This document shows, one piece after another, positions 8,268 through 16,334 of a stretch of 64,000 nt of DNA (position 1 is the first letter of the stretch; each line of letters opens with the position of its first letter). The DNA comes from DASUGC01 sp035606665 (lineage in GTDB: Bacteria > Acidobacteriota > Vicinamibacteria > Vicinamibacterales > SCN-69-37). The stretch spans positions 161,088 to 225,087 of the forward strand of contig DATNEY010000021.1 in NCBI GenBank assembly GCA_035606665.1. Direction: 5' to 3'. Position numbers and translations under genes: made by a program. The notes under the pieces are model-generated. The model worked only from the letters and a program-made list of their open reading frames with translations. It was not told the DNA's origin and made no database searches.

Positions 8268-8729
8268 ATGATCAAGCCGTTCCTGATCGGCTTCGCGACG
8301 ACGTTCAAGCACATCTTCAAGAAGCCGATCACCGTCAACTATCCGGCCGAGAAAGTGCCGATGTTCCCGAAATACCGGGGCAAACAGGTGTTGATGCGGG
8401 ACGAGAACGGCCTCGAGAAGTGCGTCGCGTGCGGCCTGTGCTCGGTCGCGTGCCCGGCAGACGCGATCTACCTCGAGCCCGCGGAAAACGACGGGAGCGT
8501 CCAGGCGGGTCCGCGTTACGCCTCGATCTACCAGATTCACAAAACCCGTTGCATCTTCTGCGGTTACTGCGAAGAGGCCTGCCCGGTGTCCGCGATCTTC
8601 ATGGGCAAGGACTACGAGCTCGCCGTGTACGACAAGAAGGATTTCGTCTGGGACAAGGAGGACCTCCTTGTGCCCGCCGCTGGCGCGGCGGGAAGTTCGA
8701 ACTTCGAAGTTCGAACTTCGAACTCGTAA
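8268..8729 (+). CDS. nuoI: NADH-quinone oxidoreductase subunit I (NuoI), stand-alone
   Basis: NuoI carries two 4Fe-4S clusters that pass electrons towards quinone in complex I. The first motif CVACGLCSVACP gives C52, C55, C58 and C62, and the second CIFCGYCEEACP gives C95, C98, C101 and C105. The N-terminal helix FKHIFKKPITVNYP is typical. ATG 8268 is chosen because it aligns with the family and follows a -10 box by 7 bases; ATGs at 8256 and 8259 lie inside that box. The last 12 residues (GSSNFEVRTSNS) are encoded by a TTCGAAC repeat. No other nuo gene is nearby, which is unusual. Confidence 0.88.
   Translation: MIKPFLIGFATTFKHIFKKPITVNYPAEKVPMFPKYRGKQVLMRDENGLEKCVACGLCSVACPADAIYLEPAENDGSVQAGPRYASIYQIHKTRCIFCGYCEEACPVSAIFMGKDYELAVYDKKDFVWDKEDLLVPAAGAAGSSNFEVRTSNS
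8692..8719. repeat. 28-base perfect palindrome of TTCGAAC units at the nuoI 3' end
   Basis: Bases 8692-8719 are perfectly self-complementary and consist of alternating GTTCGAA and CTTCGAA units. The element belongs to the family also seen at 5099, 22803-22937, 27519-27602 and 43132. Here it lies inside the nuoI frame and supplies its C-terminal codons, then the stop follows at 8727-8729. Confidence 0.9.
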
Positions 8730-8741
8730 AGCCCGTCCCCG

Positions 8742-10619
8742 ATGCAGGGGTTTCTTGAAGCGCTCGATCAGCGTGTCCTCGTCTGCGACGGGGCCATGGG
8801 AACGATGCTCTACGCGAAGGGCATCTTCCTCAACCGCTGCTTCGACGAGTTGAATCTCACCGAGCCCGAACTGGTCGGTGAAGTGCACCGCGAGTACGTG
8901 CGCGCGGGCGCCGACGTCATCGAGACCAACACCTTCGGCGCCAACCGATTCAAGCTGGCCAACTTCGGGCTGGCGGATCATCTCCACGCGATTAACGGGC
9001 ACGGCGCGCGTATCGCACGGATGGCGGCCCGCGACCGCGCCTTCGTCGCAGGGTCCATCGGGCCCCTTGGCGTGCGTATCGAGCCCTGGGGCAAGACGAG
9101 CGTCGGGGAAGCGGAGGACGCGTTCCGCGAGCAGGCTACCGCACTGCTCGATGGCGGTGTCGACCTCTTCATGCTCGAGACCTTCAGGGACCTTGCGGAG
9201 CTCACCGCCGCGATCCGCGCGGTGCGCAGCGTGTCCCAGTTGCCCATCGTCGCGCAGATGACCACCGAGTCAGACGGCAACAGCCTGGACGGGACGCCGC
9301 CCGGGACGTTTGCGCCCGAACTCGAGCGCGCCGGTGCGGATGTCATCGGCGTGAACTGTTCGGTCGGGCCCGCGGCGATGCTCGAGACCGTTGAAGCGAT
9401 CGCCCGCATCAGCGGCGCGAAGCTCGTCGCTCAGCCGAACGCCGGCCGGCCGCGCGATGTCGAGGGCCGCAATCTGTATCTCTCGTCGCCGGACTACATG
9501 GCGAGCTACGCCCGACGGTTTGTCGCGGCAGGCGCGCGCCTAGTCGGTGGATGCTGCGGCACGACGCCCGACCACATCAAGCAGATGGCCGCGGCCGTGA
9601 AGTCCGAGGTGCCAAGAGCCCGGGCGTCGTTTCCCGTCGGCGGTTCCCTGGAAACGACGCCCGGGCTCATCACGCCCGTCGATCGAGCCGAAAAATCCGG
9701 TCTCGCACGGACACTGGCGCGTGGTGAGTTCGCGGTCGTCGTGGAAGTCTCGGCGCCCCGTGGCTGGGATCTCCAGGGCGTCGTGACGCAGGCGCAGCGC
9801 TTCCGCAGGCTCGGCGCCGCCGCCGTCAATATTCCTGACTATCCGAAATCGGGCGCGCGCGCGAGCGCAATGGCGCTCGGCGTCCTCGTCGAGCAGCAGG
9901 GTGGCGTCGAAGTCCTGCTCCACTACTGCTGCCGCGATCGCACACTGATCGGCATGCAATCGGATCTTGTCGGCGCGCATGCGATGGGCGTGCGTAACGT
10001 ACTGCTCGTCACCGGCAATCCCGCTCCGCGCGCGAACTACGCCGACGCGACGTCGGTGTTCGACGTCGATGCCATCGGCCTGACCAACATGGTGTCGCGG
10101 CTCAACAACGGCCTCGACATCGGCGGACAGGCCGTCGGCGCACCGACGCAGTTTCACGTCGGCGTCGGCTTCAGCCCCTTCGCGCCGAGTCCCGACGAAG
10201 AATGGCGGCGGCTCATGCACAAGGTCGATGCCGGCGCCGAGTTCATCCTCACGCCGCCGATTTTCGATGCCGGAGCGTTCGAGACGGTGAACGAGCGCCT
10301 GCGTAACACCGGGCTGCCCGTGCTGGTGGGCCTGTCCGCGCTCGAGGGTCTGCGCCACGCGGAGCTTCTGGCGAGTGAAGTCTCCGGCGTCAGGATTCCA
10401 GAAGCCGTGTTCGACCGGCTCCGCGGCGCGGCTGATGAGTCAGCCGAGGCGCTGGCGATAACCGTGGAGATCGCACGACGGCTTCGCCCGCAGGTCCAGG
10501 GTCTGCAGATCACAACCGTGCACGGCGCTCAGGGCACTGCCGAGCGTCTCCTCACCGCTCTGGGCGAGGCCGGTCTCCTCGTGCCGTCATCCGAGAAAGC
10601 AGGAAGCAATGTCCGATAG
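8742..10619 (+). CDS. Bifunctional homocysteine S-methyltransferase / 5,10-methylenetetrahydrofolate reductase
   Basis: This 625-residue fusion resembles the Bacillus YitJ architecture. The N-terminal domain (about 1-300) is a zinc homocysteine methyltransferase: DGAMGTML, ETNTFGANR, the first ligand in GVNCSVGP and the Cys pair in GGCCGTTPDH. The C-terminal domain (about 320-610) is a methylenetetrahydrofolate reductase barrel with FAVVVEVSAPRGWD, LLHYCCRDRT and LLVTGNPAP. Together they would reduce methylene-THF and methylate homocysteine to methionine. There is no cobalamin-binding module. The 3' end overlaps the next gene by 11 bases, suggesting coupling. Confidence 0.9.
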   Translation: MQGFLEALDQRVLVCDGAMGTMLYAKGIFLNRCFDELNLTEPELVGEVHREYVRAGADVIETNTFGANRFKLANFGLADHLHAINGHGARIARMAARDRAFVAGSIGPLGVRIEPWGKTSVGEAEDAFREQATALLDGGVDLFMLETFRDLAELTAAIRAVRSVSQLPIVAQMTTESDGNSLDGTPPGTFAPELERAGADVIGVNCSVGPAAMLETVEAIARISGAKLVAQPNAGRPRDVEGRNLYLSSPDYMASYARRFVAAGARLVGGCCGTTPDHIKQMAAAVKSEVPRARASFPVGGSLETTPGLITPVDRAEKSGLARTLARGEFAVVVEVSAPRGWDLQGVVTQAQRFRRLGAAAVNIPDYPKSGARASAMALGVLVEQQGGVEVLLHYCCRDRTLIGMQSDLVGAHAMGVRNVLLVTGNPAPRANYADATSVFDVDAIGLTNMVSRLNNGLDIGGQAVGAPTQFHVGVGFSPFAPSPDEEWRRLMHKVDAGAEFILTPPIFDAGAFETVNERLRNTGLPVLVGLSALEGLRHAELLASEVSGVRIPEAVFDRLRGAADESAEALAITVEIARRLRPQVQGLQITTVHGAQGTAERLLTALGEAGLLVPSSEKAGSNVR

Positions 10620-11208
10620 TCTGCGCGAGCACTTGCTCATCGCGAGCAAGTTTCTGCGCAACCCCAGAACCGTCGGGGCCGTGTCGGCCAGCTCGAAGGC
10701 GATGGCGCGGCAGATGGTCGCGGAGATTCCGACGGACAAACCCGTCAACGTCGTCGAGCTCGGTCCCGGTACCGGCTCGTTCACGCGCGCTATCGTCGAG
10801 CGCCTCGCGCCGGGTTCGCGCTTCGTGGCAATCGAGCTCGAGCCCGAGTTCGTGGAGCGGTTGCGCCCACGCTGGCCGTCAGTGGAGTTCGTGCTCGGGT
10901 CCGCGGTGGAGCTCGAACAACTGGTCACGGCTCGACGCATGCAGCCGATCGATCACATCGTGTCGGGCCTGCCGTTCGCGAGCCTCCGCGTTGAAGACAG
11001 CAGCAAGATCATGGACGGGATCCTGCACACGCTGAGACCGGGAGGGACGTTCACGACGTTCCAGTACCTGCACGGCTACTGGATGGCGCCCGGCCGCCTC
11101 TTTCGCCGTGAGATGAGCCGCCGGCTTGGACACGGGCAACGCCAGCTCGTGATGAAGAACTTTCCGATCTCCTTCATCCTGACGTGGACGCGTCCAGCAG
11201 ATCGCTGA
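10609..11208 (+). CDS. SAM-dependent methyltransferase, phospholipid N-methyltransferase (PmtA)-like
   Basis: The 199-residue protein has the class I SAM fold: motif I is VELGPGTGSFT (49-59), followed by the acidic loop IELEPEF. The opening FLRNPRTVGAVSASSKAMA is typical of the PmtA/KsgA-like group that methylates phosphatidylethanolamine, and the later GLPFASL and FQYLHGYW blocks fit it. The gene starts inside the end of the methionine-synthesis fusion, so methyl donor supply and use may be linked. The 3' end overlaps the convergent glycosyltransferase gene by 35 bases. Confidence 0.75.
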   Translation: MSDSLREHLLIASKFLRNPRTVGAVSASSKAMARQMVAEIPTDKPVNVVELGPGTGSFTRAIVERLAPGSRFVAIELEPEFVERLRPRWPSVEFVLGSAVELEQLVTARRMQPIDHIVSGLPFASLRVEDSSKIMDGILHTLRPGGTFTTFQYLHGYWMAPGRLFRREMSRRLGHGQRQLVMKNFPISFILTWTRPADR

Positions 11209-12292
11209 TCGCGCGGGCTGCGATCTCCGCGCCGTCGAGCGCAAGCGTGTCCGGCGCAGGCGGTTGGGCGAGCAATGCGTCGATCGACTCCTGCCATGCG
11301 CCCGACATCAGCGCCGGCTGTTCGATGAGGCGGCAGCGGATGTACTTCGGCATCTCATTCACGAGGACTTCGTACTCACGGAACTGACCACGAGACGTGT
11401 AGAGCATCGGCCGGGCCGCGCTGATGCACTCAGAGATGATTCCGTATCCCGGCTTTGTCACTACAACGTCGACGGCCGCGACGAGGTCCTCGTAGCGGAA
11501 TCCCGTGTCGATGAAATCGGTTTCGGGAACGAAGACGACGCCTGGCGGCGTGGCAGCACGTCCCGAGCTTCGATCCGTTGTCACGACGGTCCAGCCGGCC
11601 TTCAGCATGTCCACGGCCGCGAGATCGAGATTCGGAAGCCCGTAGCCGCCAAACGAGAGGAGTGCGGCAGGCCGGCTCGCCGGCACGCCGAACCTCTGCC
11701 TCGTGTCCACGGGGTCGCGGGTGTGCCGTCTCGCCACCAGCGGGATTCGGCGCACGACTGGGAACACCTCGAATCCGCCCGGGAAGGGCAACTCCAGCGC
11801 GAGCGTGGCCTGCCGGTATGCCGCTCGCAACCGGGGAACGAGCCACGGCGCGGCCTCAGTGAGGCCCGGATGAGTTTCGAAGATCCAGTCCCAGGTGAAG
11901 TTCGCGATTGCGGCCGACGGTACGCCAAGGCGGCGCGCCACCTCGAACGCAAGCGGCGGAATATCGCCGACGATTAGTGCGACGCCATCCTGCCCGAGAA
12001 TCCGGGTCTCGGCCTCGACGCGCGCGTCGAATTCCCGATAGAACCCCACGGCTTCCCGGACCGTGGCCTCATCGTCCTGCGTGATGCTGGATGGCTGGGC
12101 GATCGCCGCGTCGCACGCGCCCGGCCGCAGCTCATACGGTACCGTGAGCGTGCGGGCCAGCAGCGCGGGGCTGACCGCCGATCGAACGACAATGCGGATG
12201 TCCGGCCGGATCTTTGCCAGCGCCTTGATGACCTCGACCTCGCGGGACGCGTGTCCGAACCCATGTCCGGATATGAAGAAGACGGCCGTCAA
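11174..12292 (-). CDS. Glycosyltransferase-like protein (GT-B fold, Glyco_trans_1_3 type)
   Basis: The 372-residue protein starts with ISGHGFGHASREVEVIKAL, the glycine/histidine-rich signature of the GT-B group found in UDP-glycosyltransferases and in the N-terminal half of plant L-arabinokinase. The C-terminal half has TKPGYGIISECISAARPMLYTSR, the usual nucleotide-sugar binding region with a conserved Glu. It probably transfers a sugar to a lipid or small molecule; neither donor nor acceptor can be read from sequence. It overlaps the convergent methyltransferase gene at its 3' end. Confidence 0.75.
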   Translation of the reverse strand: MTAVFFISGHGFGHASREVEVIKALAKIRPDIRIVVRSAVSPALLARTLTVPYELRPGACDAAIAQPSSITQDDEATVREAVGFYREFDARVEAETRILGQDGVALIVGDIPPLAFEVARRLGVPSAAIANFTWDWIFETHPGLTEAAPWLVPRLRAAYRQATLALELPFPGGFEVFPVVRRIPLVARRHTRDPVDTRQRFGVPASRPAALLSFGGYGLPNLDLAAVDMLKAGWTVVTTDRSSGRAATPPGVVFVPETDFIDTGFRYEDLVAAVDVVVTKPGYGIISECISAARPMLYTSRGQFREYEVLVNEMPKYIRCRLIEQPALMSGAWQESIDALLAQPPAPDTLALDGAEIAARAISDLLDASTSG

Positions 12293-12312
12293 CGGACCCT
12301 ACTGTACCGGAC

Positions 12313-12318
12313 TATGAT
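12313..12318 (+). promoter_or_regulatory. Candidate -10 box, leaderless
   Basis: GGACTATGATCG carries TATGAT ending 6 bases before the GTG at 12325. The spacing implies transcription begins at the start codon. No -35 box or Shine-Dalgarno sequence is evident. Confidence 0.45.
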
Positions 12319-12324
12319 CGAGAC

Positions 12325-12630
12325 GTGATCAACGAGCGCGACTTCTTCACCGAGAAACCCGAGATGCGGAAGAACTCACTGCAGTGTCCGCAGTGCCGCC
12401 ATCGCGACGACTACCAGGTCAAATGGGTCCGGCGGACCAAGAAGAAAGACATGCCGCGCGGCGGCGACGCCCGCGATCGTGCGATGTACGACAAGTTGCG
12501 CGACCATCTTTTCCGCATCGACGATGTCGTCACGTGCAGTCGCTGCCGCCGCCGTTTCGAGATCCCCTCGCATCAGTCGATGGTGTTCCTGGACGAAATG
12601 CCCATCAACCAGGAAGAGTACGAAGACTAG
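12325..12630 (+). CDS. Small zinc-ribbon protein of unknown function
   Basis: The 101-residue, strongly charged protein has two Cys pairs, CPQC (about 21-24) and CSRC (about 71-74), that would bind one zinc in a ribbon fold. Between them is a basic stretch (VRRTKKKDMPRGG). The C-terminus is acidic (INQEEYED). Such ribbons often bind nucleic acid or act as rubredoxin-like modules. It starts at GTG 12325 with no Shine-Dalgarno site. I do not recognise a named family. Confidence 0.7.
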   Translation: MINERDFFTEKPEMRKNSLQCPQCRHRDDYQVKWVRRTKKKDMPRGGDARDRAMYDKLRDHLFRIDDVVTCSRCRRRFEIPSHQSMVFLDEMPINQEEYED

Positions 12631-12666
12631 TGCGTAGTCCGTAGTGCCTGGTGCGGAGTGCGGAGT
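12631..12666. repeat. GCGGAGT direct repeats at a convergent junction
   Basis: This gap between two convergent genes holds degenerate heptamers (GTAGTCC, GTAGTGC, GCGGAGT twice). Bases 12651-12666 (GTGCGGAGTGCGGAGT) are the exact reverse complement of 50657-50672 at another convergent junction. No inverted arm is seen here. Confidence 0.65.
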
Positions 12667-13361
12667 CAGTAGATACCCGGCAGGATCTTGTATCTGACCT
12701 TGTTCGCGTAGGCCGCGTACGCCGGTCCGAACACCCGGTGTAAGTCCCGTTCCTCGAACGGTATCGCGGCGACGAGATACAGAGTGCTGACCGCCGCGAA
12801 CACCAGCCGCGTCCCGTTCATCACAGGCGCGGGCCAGACCAGGAACAACCAGCAGAGATAGATCGGGTGCCGGACGAGGCCGTACGGGCCGTGGTCGTCC
12901 AGCTTTATTGGCCTCGACGGCGGCAGCCGGAGCGCCTGCCGGACGCCCGCGAGGTCGAGGATGTCGAGGTGGCGCGCCGTAACGACGGTCAGGACCGCGG
13001 CGCCGGCTTGCAGACCTCGAAGCACCCAGGCCAGGGCGCCGGTGAGGCTCCAGACCACGCCCTCAACCGGCTGCCAAGCGGCACAGACGACGATGAAGAG
13101 CACGCTGGCGAGCCAGACGTAGACGCTGCGCTCGAGCTCCGGTGAGACGGTACGGCTGACGAGGGTCTTGAGTCGCGTGCGGGCGAAGATCGAATGGTGC
13201 AGTGCGAACACCGTGAAGAGTCCGATGTTCGCAGCAGTGGGAACAAGGACGCCGGCGCCGGCCGCCTGGGCATCGAAGCGTGACATGTACTGCCACGCGA
13301 AGAAGATGAGCGAGCCGGCGAAAACCAGCCCCCCGCCGATAGCCGCGAAAGACTGAAGCAT
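12666..13361 (-). CDS. NnrU / isoprenylcysteine methyltransferase-like membrane protein
   Basis: The 231-residue protein has five or six hydrophobic segments. The C-terminal signature HGPYGLVRHPIYLCWL, followed by FEERDLHRVFGPAYAAY, is the SAM- and substrate-binding region of the ICMT/PEMT/NnrU superfamily. An N-terminal HHSIFAR motif matches the NnrU and MddA-like subgroups. It probably methylates a lipid-soluble or small thiol substrate in the membrane. It is divergent from the ketosynthase gene with a 23-base gap, so they may share a promoter region. Confidence 0.75.
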   Translation of the reverse strand: MLQSFAAIGGGLVFAGSLIFFAWQYMSRFDAQAAGAGVLVPTAANIGLFTVFALHHSIFARTRLKTLVSRTVSPELERSVYVWLASVLFIVVCAAWQPVEGVVWSLTGALAWVLRGLQAGAAVLTVVTARHLDILDLAGVRQALRLPPSRPIKLDDHGPYGLVRHPIYLCWLFLVWPAPVMNGTRLVFAAVSTLYLVAAIPFEERDLHRVFGPAYAAYANKVRYKILPGIY

Positions 13362-13369
13362 CCGCGCCT

Positions 13370-13375
13370 TATTAT
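13370..13375 (+). promoter_or_regulatory. Candidate -10 box of the ketosynthase cassette
   Basis: TATTAT lies 9 bases before the ATG at 13385 in a 23-base AT-rich gap. The spacing leaves at most a 1-3 base leader. It drives the three-gene cassette that follows, which may run on into the peptidase genes. Confidence 0.45.
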
Positions 13376-13384
13376 AGAAATACG

Positions 13385-14656
13385 ATGTCTTCCCCCCAGA
13401 CCGCCGTCGCGATCACCGGCATTGGTGTCGTTTCGCCCTTCGGCGTCGGCCGCGATCGGTTCTGGCGGGCGATCGTTGCGGGTGAGAGCGGCATCGTGTC
13501 CCTCAGCGGGCCTGAGACCGACCATCTGACGTCGCGCGTGACTGCGCAGGTGCCTGACGTTTCGATTCGTGAGGCCGAAGCCGCCGCAAATGGTGCCTGG
13601 ACCAACGCCGAGGCGCGATCTGATCTGCGCCGATCCGCGAAGGTCTCTCGGATTGCCGTGCTGGCCGCGCGAGAAGCGATGCTCGATGCCGGCCTCGATC
13701 CAACCGACAGCGACATCGGCGTGATCGTGGGCAGCGGCGCTGGCGGGATCGATGTCGCGGAGCGCCAGTACGGGGACTACTACTCAGGTGATTTCCACAA
13801 GGTCTCGCCCTACGCGATTCCAGTGTCCATCGTCGGCATCGTCTCGAGTGAGATTTCGATTGCGCTCGGACTTCGCGGACCGAGCCACGTGCTGTCCACG
13901 GGCTGCACGAGCTCGACCGATGCCGTGGGATACGCGGCCGGCATGGTGCGGCATGGTGAAGCTGACGTCGTGCTGACGGGCGGCGCGGATGCCTGCGCCA
14001 CACCGGGAATGTTGTTCGGCTTCGGCCGCATGCGCGCGGCGTCCACACACTTCAACGACCGGCCCCAGGAAGCATCCCGTCCCTTCGATCGCGACCGCGA
14101 CGGATTCGTGCTGGGGGAGGGCGCGTGGATTCTGACGCTTGAACGCCTCGAGCGCGCCAGAGCGCGCGGCGCTCGTGTGTATGCGACCGTCGATGGGTAC
14201 GGCTCGACCTGCGACGCCTACCACCGCGTGCAGATGGATCCCGACGGCGCGGAAATCGTCCGCTGCATTCAGATCGCGCTGTCACGGGCCGGCAGGGAGG
14301 CTCGCGACATCGGCTACGTCAGCTTTCATGGCACGTCGACGGTGCTGAACGATGCGGTTGAATCGAAATGCGTGCGCCAGGTCTTCGGATCGTCGGCGGA
14401 TCGGATGGCAGGATCCTCGATCAAGTCGATGATCGGCCACCCGCAAGGTGCGTCCGGCGCGGCCGGGATCGTCGCATCAGCCATGGCGCTCGCGGAGGGC
14501 TGGGTCCCGCCGACCATCAACCTGCAGACTCCCGATCCTGAGTGCACGCTCGACTACGTGCCTAACGTCGCCCGGAAGACGAGCGCCGATTTCGCGCTCT
14601 GTAATTGTCTGGGCTTCGGTTCCAAGAACAGCGCGGTCGTTCTCGGACGAGCCTGA
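13385..14656 (+). CDS. Beta-ketoacyl synthase (FabF/KS type)
   Basis: This 423-residue thiolase-fold condensing enzyme has the Cys nucleophile in STGCTSSTDA (C174) and the two His in FHGTSTVLND and SMIGHPQGASG. It would extend an acyl-ACP or acyl starter by decarboxylative Claisen condensation. It may not be the housekeeping FabF: no fab or acp gene is nearby, and it is followed without gaps by a flavoprotein and an ICMT-like methyltransferase. The VSPYAIPVSIVG region differs from the usual FabF text and may shape substrate choice. Confidence 0.85.
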   Translation: MSSPQTAVAITGIGVVSPFGVGRDRFWRAIVAGESGIVSLSGPETDHLTSRVTAQVPDVSIREAEAAANGAWTNAEARSDLRRSAKVSRIAVLAAREAMLDAGLDPTDSDIGVIVGSGAGGIDVAERQYGDYYSGDFHKVSPYAIPVSIVGIVSSEISIALGLRGPSHVLSTGCTSSTDAVGYAAGMVRHGEADVVLTGGADACATPGMLFGFGRMRAASTHFNDRPQEASRPFDRDRDGFVLGEGAWILTLERLERARARGARVYATVDGYGSTCDAYHRVQMDPDGAEIVRCIQIALSRAGREARDIGYVSFHGTSTVLNDAVESKCVRQVFGSSADRMAGSSIKSMIGHPQGASGAAGIVASAMALAEGWVPPTINLQTPDPECTLDYVPNVARKTSADFALCNCLGFGSKNSAVVLGRA

Positions 14657-14657
14657 G

Positions 14658-15794
14658 ATGGTCGACGTGCTGGTCGTGGGAGCCGGTCCGGCCGGATCGA
14701 TCGCGGCCTGGCGCCTCGCGCGCGCCGGCGCGCGCGTCATGCTCGTCGACCGCGAGCGCTTCCCGCGCCACAAGCTGTGTGGCGACACGTTGAATCCTGG
14801 CGCTGTCGCGTTGCTCGAGTCGTTGTCGTTGGGTGGCGGGCCCATCGAACAGGGCCTGGCGATTGCGGGCATGCTGGTGACCGGACCGCGTGCGCGCGTC
14901 GAAGCACGATACGGCAACGGAGTCTCGGGTCGGGCGGTCGAACGGCGGGTCCTGGACTCGTGGCTGATCGAGCGCGCCGTCGCTGCCGGTGCGACGGTTG
15001 AGGACGGCGTCACGGTTCGAGATGCGCTTGTGGAATCGACGCCTGCCGGGAACATCGTTCGGGGCGCGCGCGTGACGACCGGCGGGTCGCCGGCCAGCGT
15101 TCGGATAGCGGCGCGGATGACGCTCGCCGCCGATGGGCGCGCGTCGACCATGGCACGGGCTCTTGGCCTGGCGTCGTATGCACTGTCACCTCGTCGCTGG
15201 GCCTATGGCACGTATGCGTCAGATGTGCGCGGAACCTCGGACCTGGGTGAGATGCACATCCGGGGCAAGCGGTACATCGGTGTTGCGCCGGTGTCGAGTG
15301 AACTCTGCAACGTCTGCGTCGTGTCGGGAGATCGGCTGGCCGGACACAAGCCCATTGAGATTGTGCGCCGGGAGATCGACGCCGATCCTGAGCTGCGCGA
15401 GCGGATGGCTGGCGCCCGCTTCGAAGCGCCGGTGTCAGTGCTCGGCCCGCTCGCGATCGCATCGCATGGATGTGGTGTTGATGGGTTGCTGCTCGCGGGC
15501 GATGCGGCCGGCTTTGTCGACCCGATGACCGGCGATGGTCTCCACCTGGCGATGCGAGGCGGGCTGATGGCCGCAGACGAGGCGTTGCGCGTACTGGAAT
15601 CCGGCGACGCGCGAGGCGCCGTCCGGCGGCTTGGCGCCGCACGCGCGGAGGCATTCGGCCACAAGCTTCGATTCAACAGGATCCTGCGGGATTTGGTGGA
15701 AAGGCCGGCCGCGGTGACTGCCGCCGCCTGGACGGCACGGGTTGCGCCGTCCGCTGTCCGCTGGGCCGTGCGGTACGCAGGTGACGCCGCGTGA
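14658..15794 (+). CDS. FAD-dependent oxidoreductase (geranylgeranyl reductase-like)
   Basis: The 378-residue protein starts VDVLVVGAGPAGSIAAWRLA, a dinucleotide-binding fold, with the second FAD motif LLAGDAAGFVDPMTGDGL. The block ERFPRHKLCGDTLNPGAV matches the geranylgeranyl reductase/aromatic monooxygenase-like group that oxidises or reduces lipophilic products. ATG 14658 follows the ketosynthase stop by one base; the longer frame upstream overlaps that gene. The 3' end overlaps the next gene by 4 bases. It likely tailors the ketosynthase product. Confidence 0.85.
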   Translation: MVDVLVVGAGPAGSIAAWRLARAGARVMLVDRERFPRHKLCGDTLNPGAVALLESLSLGGGPIEQGLAIAGMLVTGPRARVEARYGNGVSGRAVERRVLDSWLIERAVAAGATVEDGVTVRDALVESTPAGNIVRGARVTTGGSPASVRIAARMTLAADGRASTMARALGLASYALSPRRWAYGTYASDVRGTSDLGEMHIRGKRYIGVAPVSSELCNVCVVSGDRLAGHKPIEIVRREIDADPELRERMAGARFEAPVSVLGPLAIASHGCGVDGLLLAGDAAGFVDPMTGDGLHLAMRGGLMAADEALRVLESGDARGAVRRLGAARAEAFGHKLRFNRILRDLVERPAAVTAAAWTARVAPSAVRWAVRYAGDAA

Positions 15795-16327
15795 CAGCCG
15801 TCGCCATTGCGGGCGCGGTCATCCTCGGTCTCCTCCTGGCGGAGTTGCGCGTTTCGCAGATCCACGAGCGATGGCTGATTGAACAGGGTGCCGTACGTCC
15901 GCCCGGCGACCCGTACGTTGCGTTGGCGATCCTGTATCCGCTCGCGTTCCTGGCGATGATTGCCGAAGGCATCTGGCGCGCGCGGCACTCGGGCGGTGTC
16001 GCAGATGGCCCGAACTGGTTCGTCTCAGGCGTGCTCCTGTTCGTCGCCGGTAAGGCGATCAAGTATTGGGCCGTGCACACGCTCGGACCGCGATGGACGT
16101 TCAAAGTCTTCGTCCTTCCCGGCCGGCCGCTCGCGACGGAAGGACCATATCGCTATCTCGAGCATCCAAACTATGTGGGCCTCGTGGGCGAGCTCGTGGG
16201 CGCGGCTATGATGTGTGGGGCGCCGGTCACGGGAGTTGTGGGGTTTCTGGCGTTTGGCCAGGCGTTGTGGCGCCGTATCCGTTTCGAAAGCGGGATTCTC
16301 GATCGCGTGCGCACTGATGGGAAGTAG
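15791..16327 (+). CDS. Isoprenylcysteine carboxyl methyltransferase (ICMT)-family protein
   Basis: The 178-residue protein has about four hydrophobic segments and the ICMT signature GPYRYLEHPNYVGLVGE near 117-133, with FGQALWRRIRFE near the end. Bacterial members are often encoded with polyketide synthases and methylate phenolic products such as alkylresorcinols. Here the GTG start overlaps the flavoprotein stop by 4 bases, so it is part of the ketosynthase cassette. The substrate is unknown. Confidence 0.82.
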   Translation: MTAVAIAGAVILGLLLAELRVSQIHERWLIEQGAVRPPGDPYVALAILYPLAFLAMIAEGIWRARHSGGVADGPNWFVSGVLLFVAGKAIKYWAVHTLGPRWTFKVFVLPGRPLATEGPYRYLEHPNYVGLVGELVGAAMMCGAPVTGVVGFLAFGQALWRRIRFESGILDRVRTDGK

Positions 16328-16334
16328 GTCAGGA

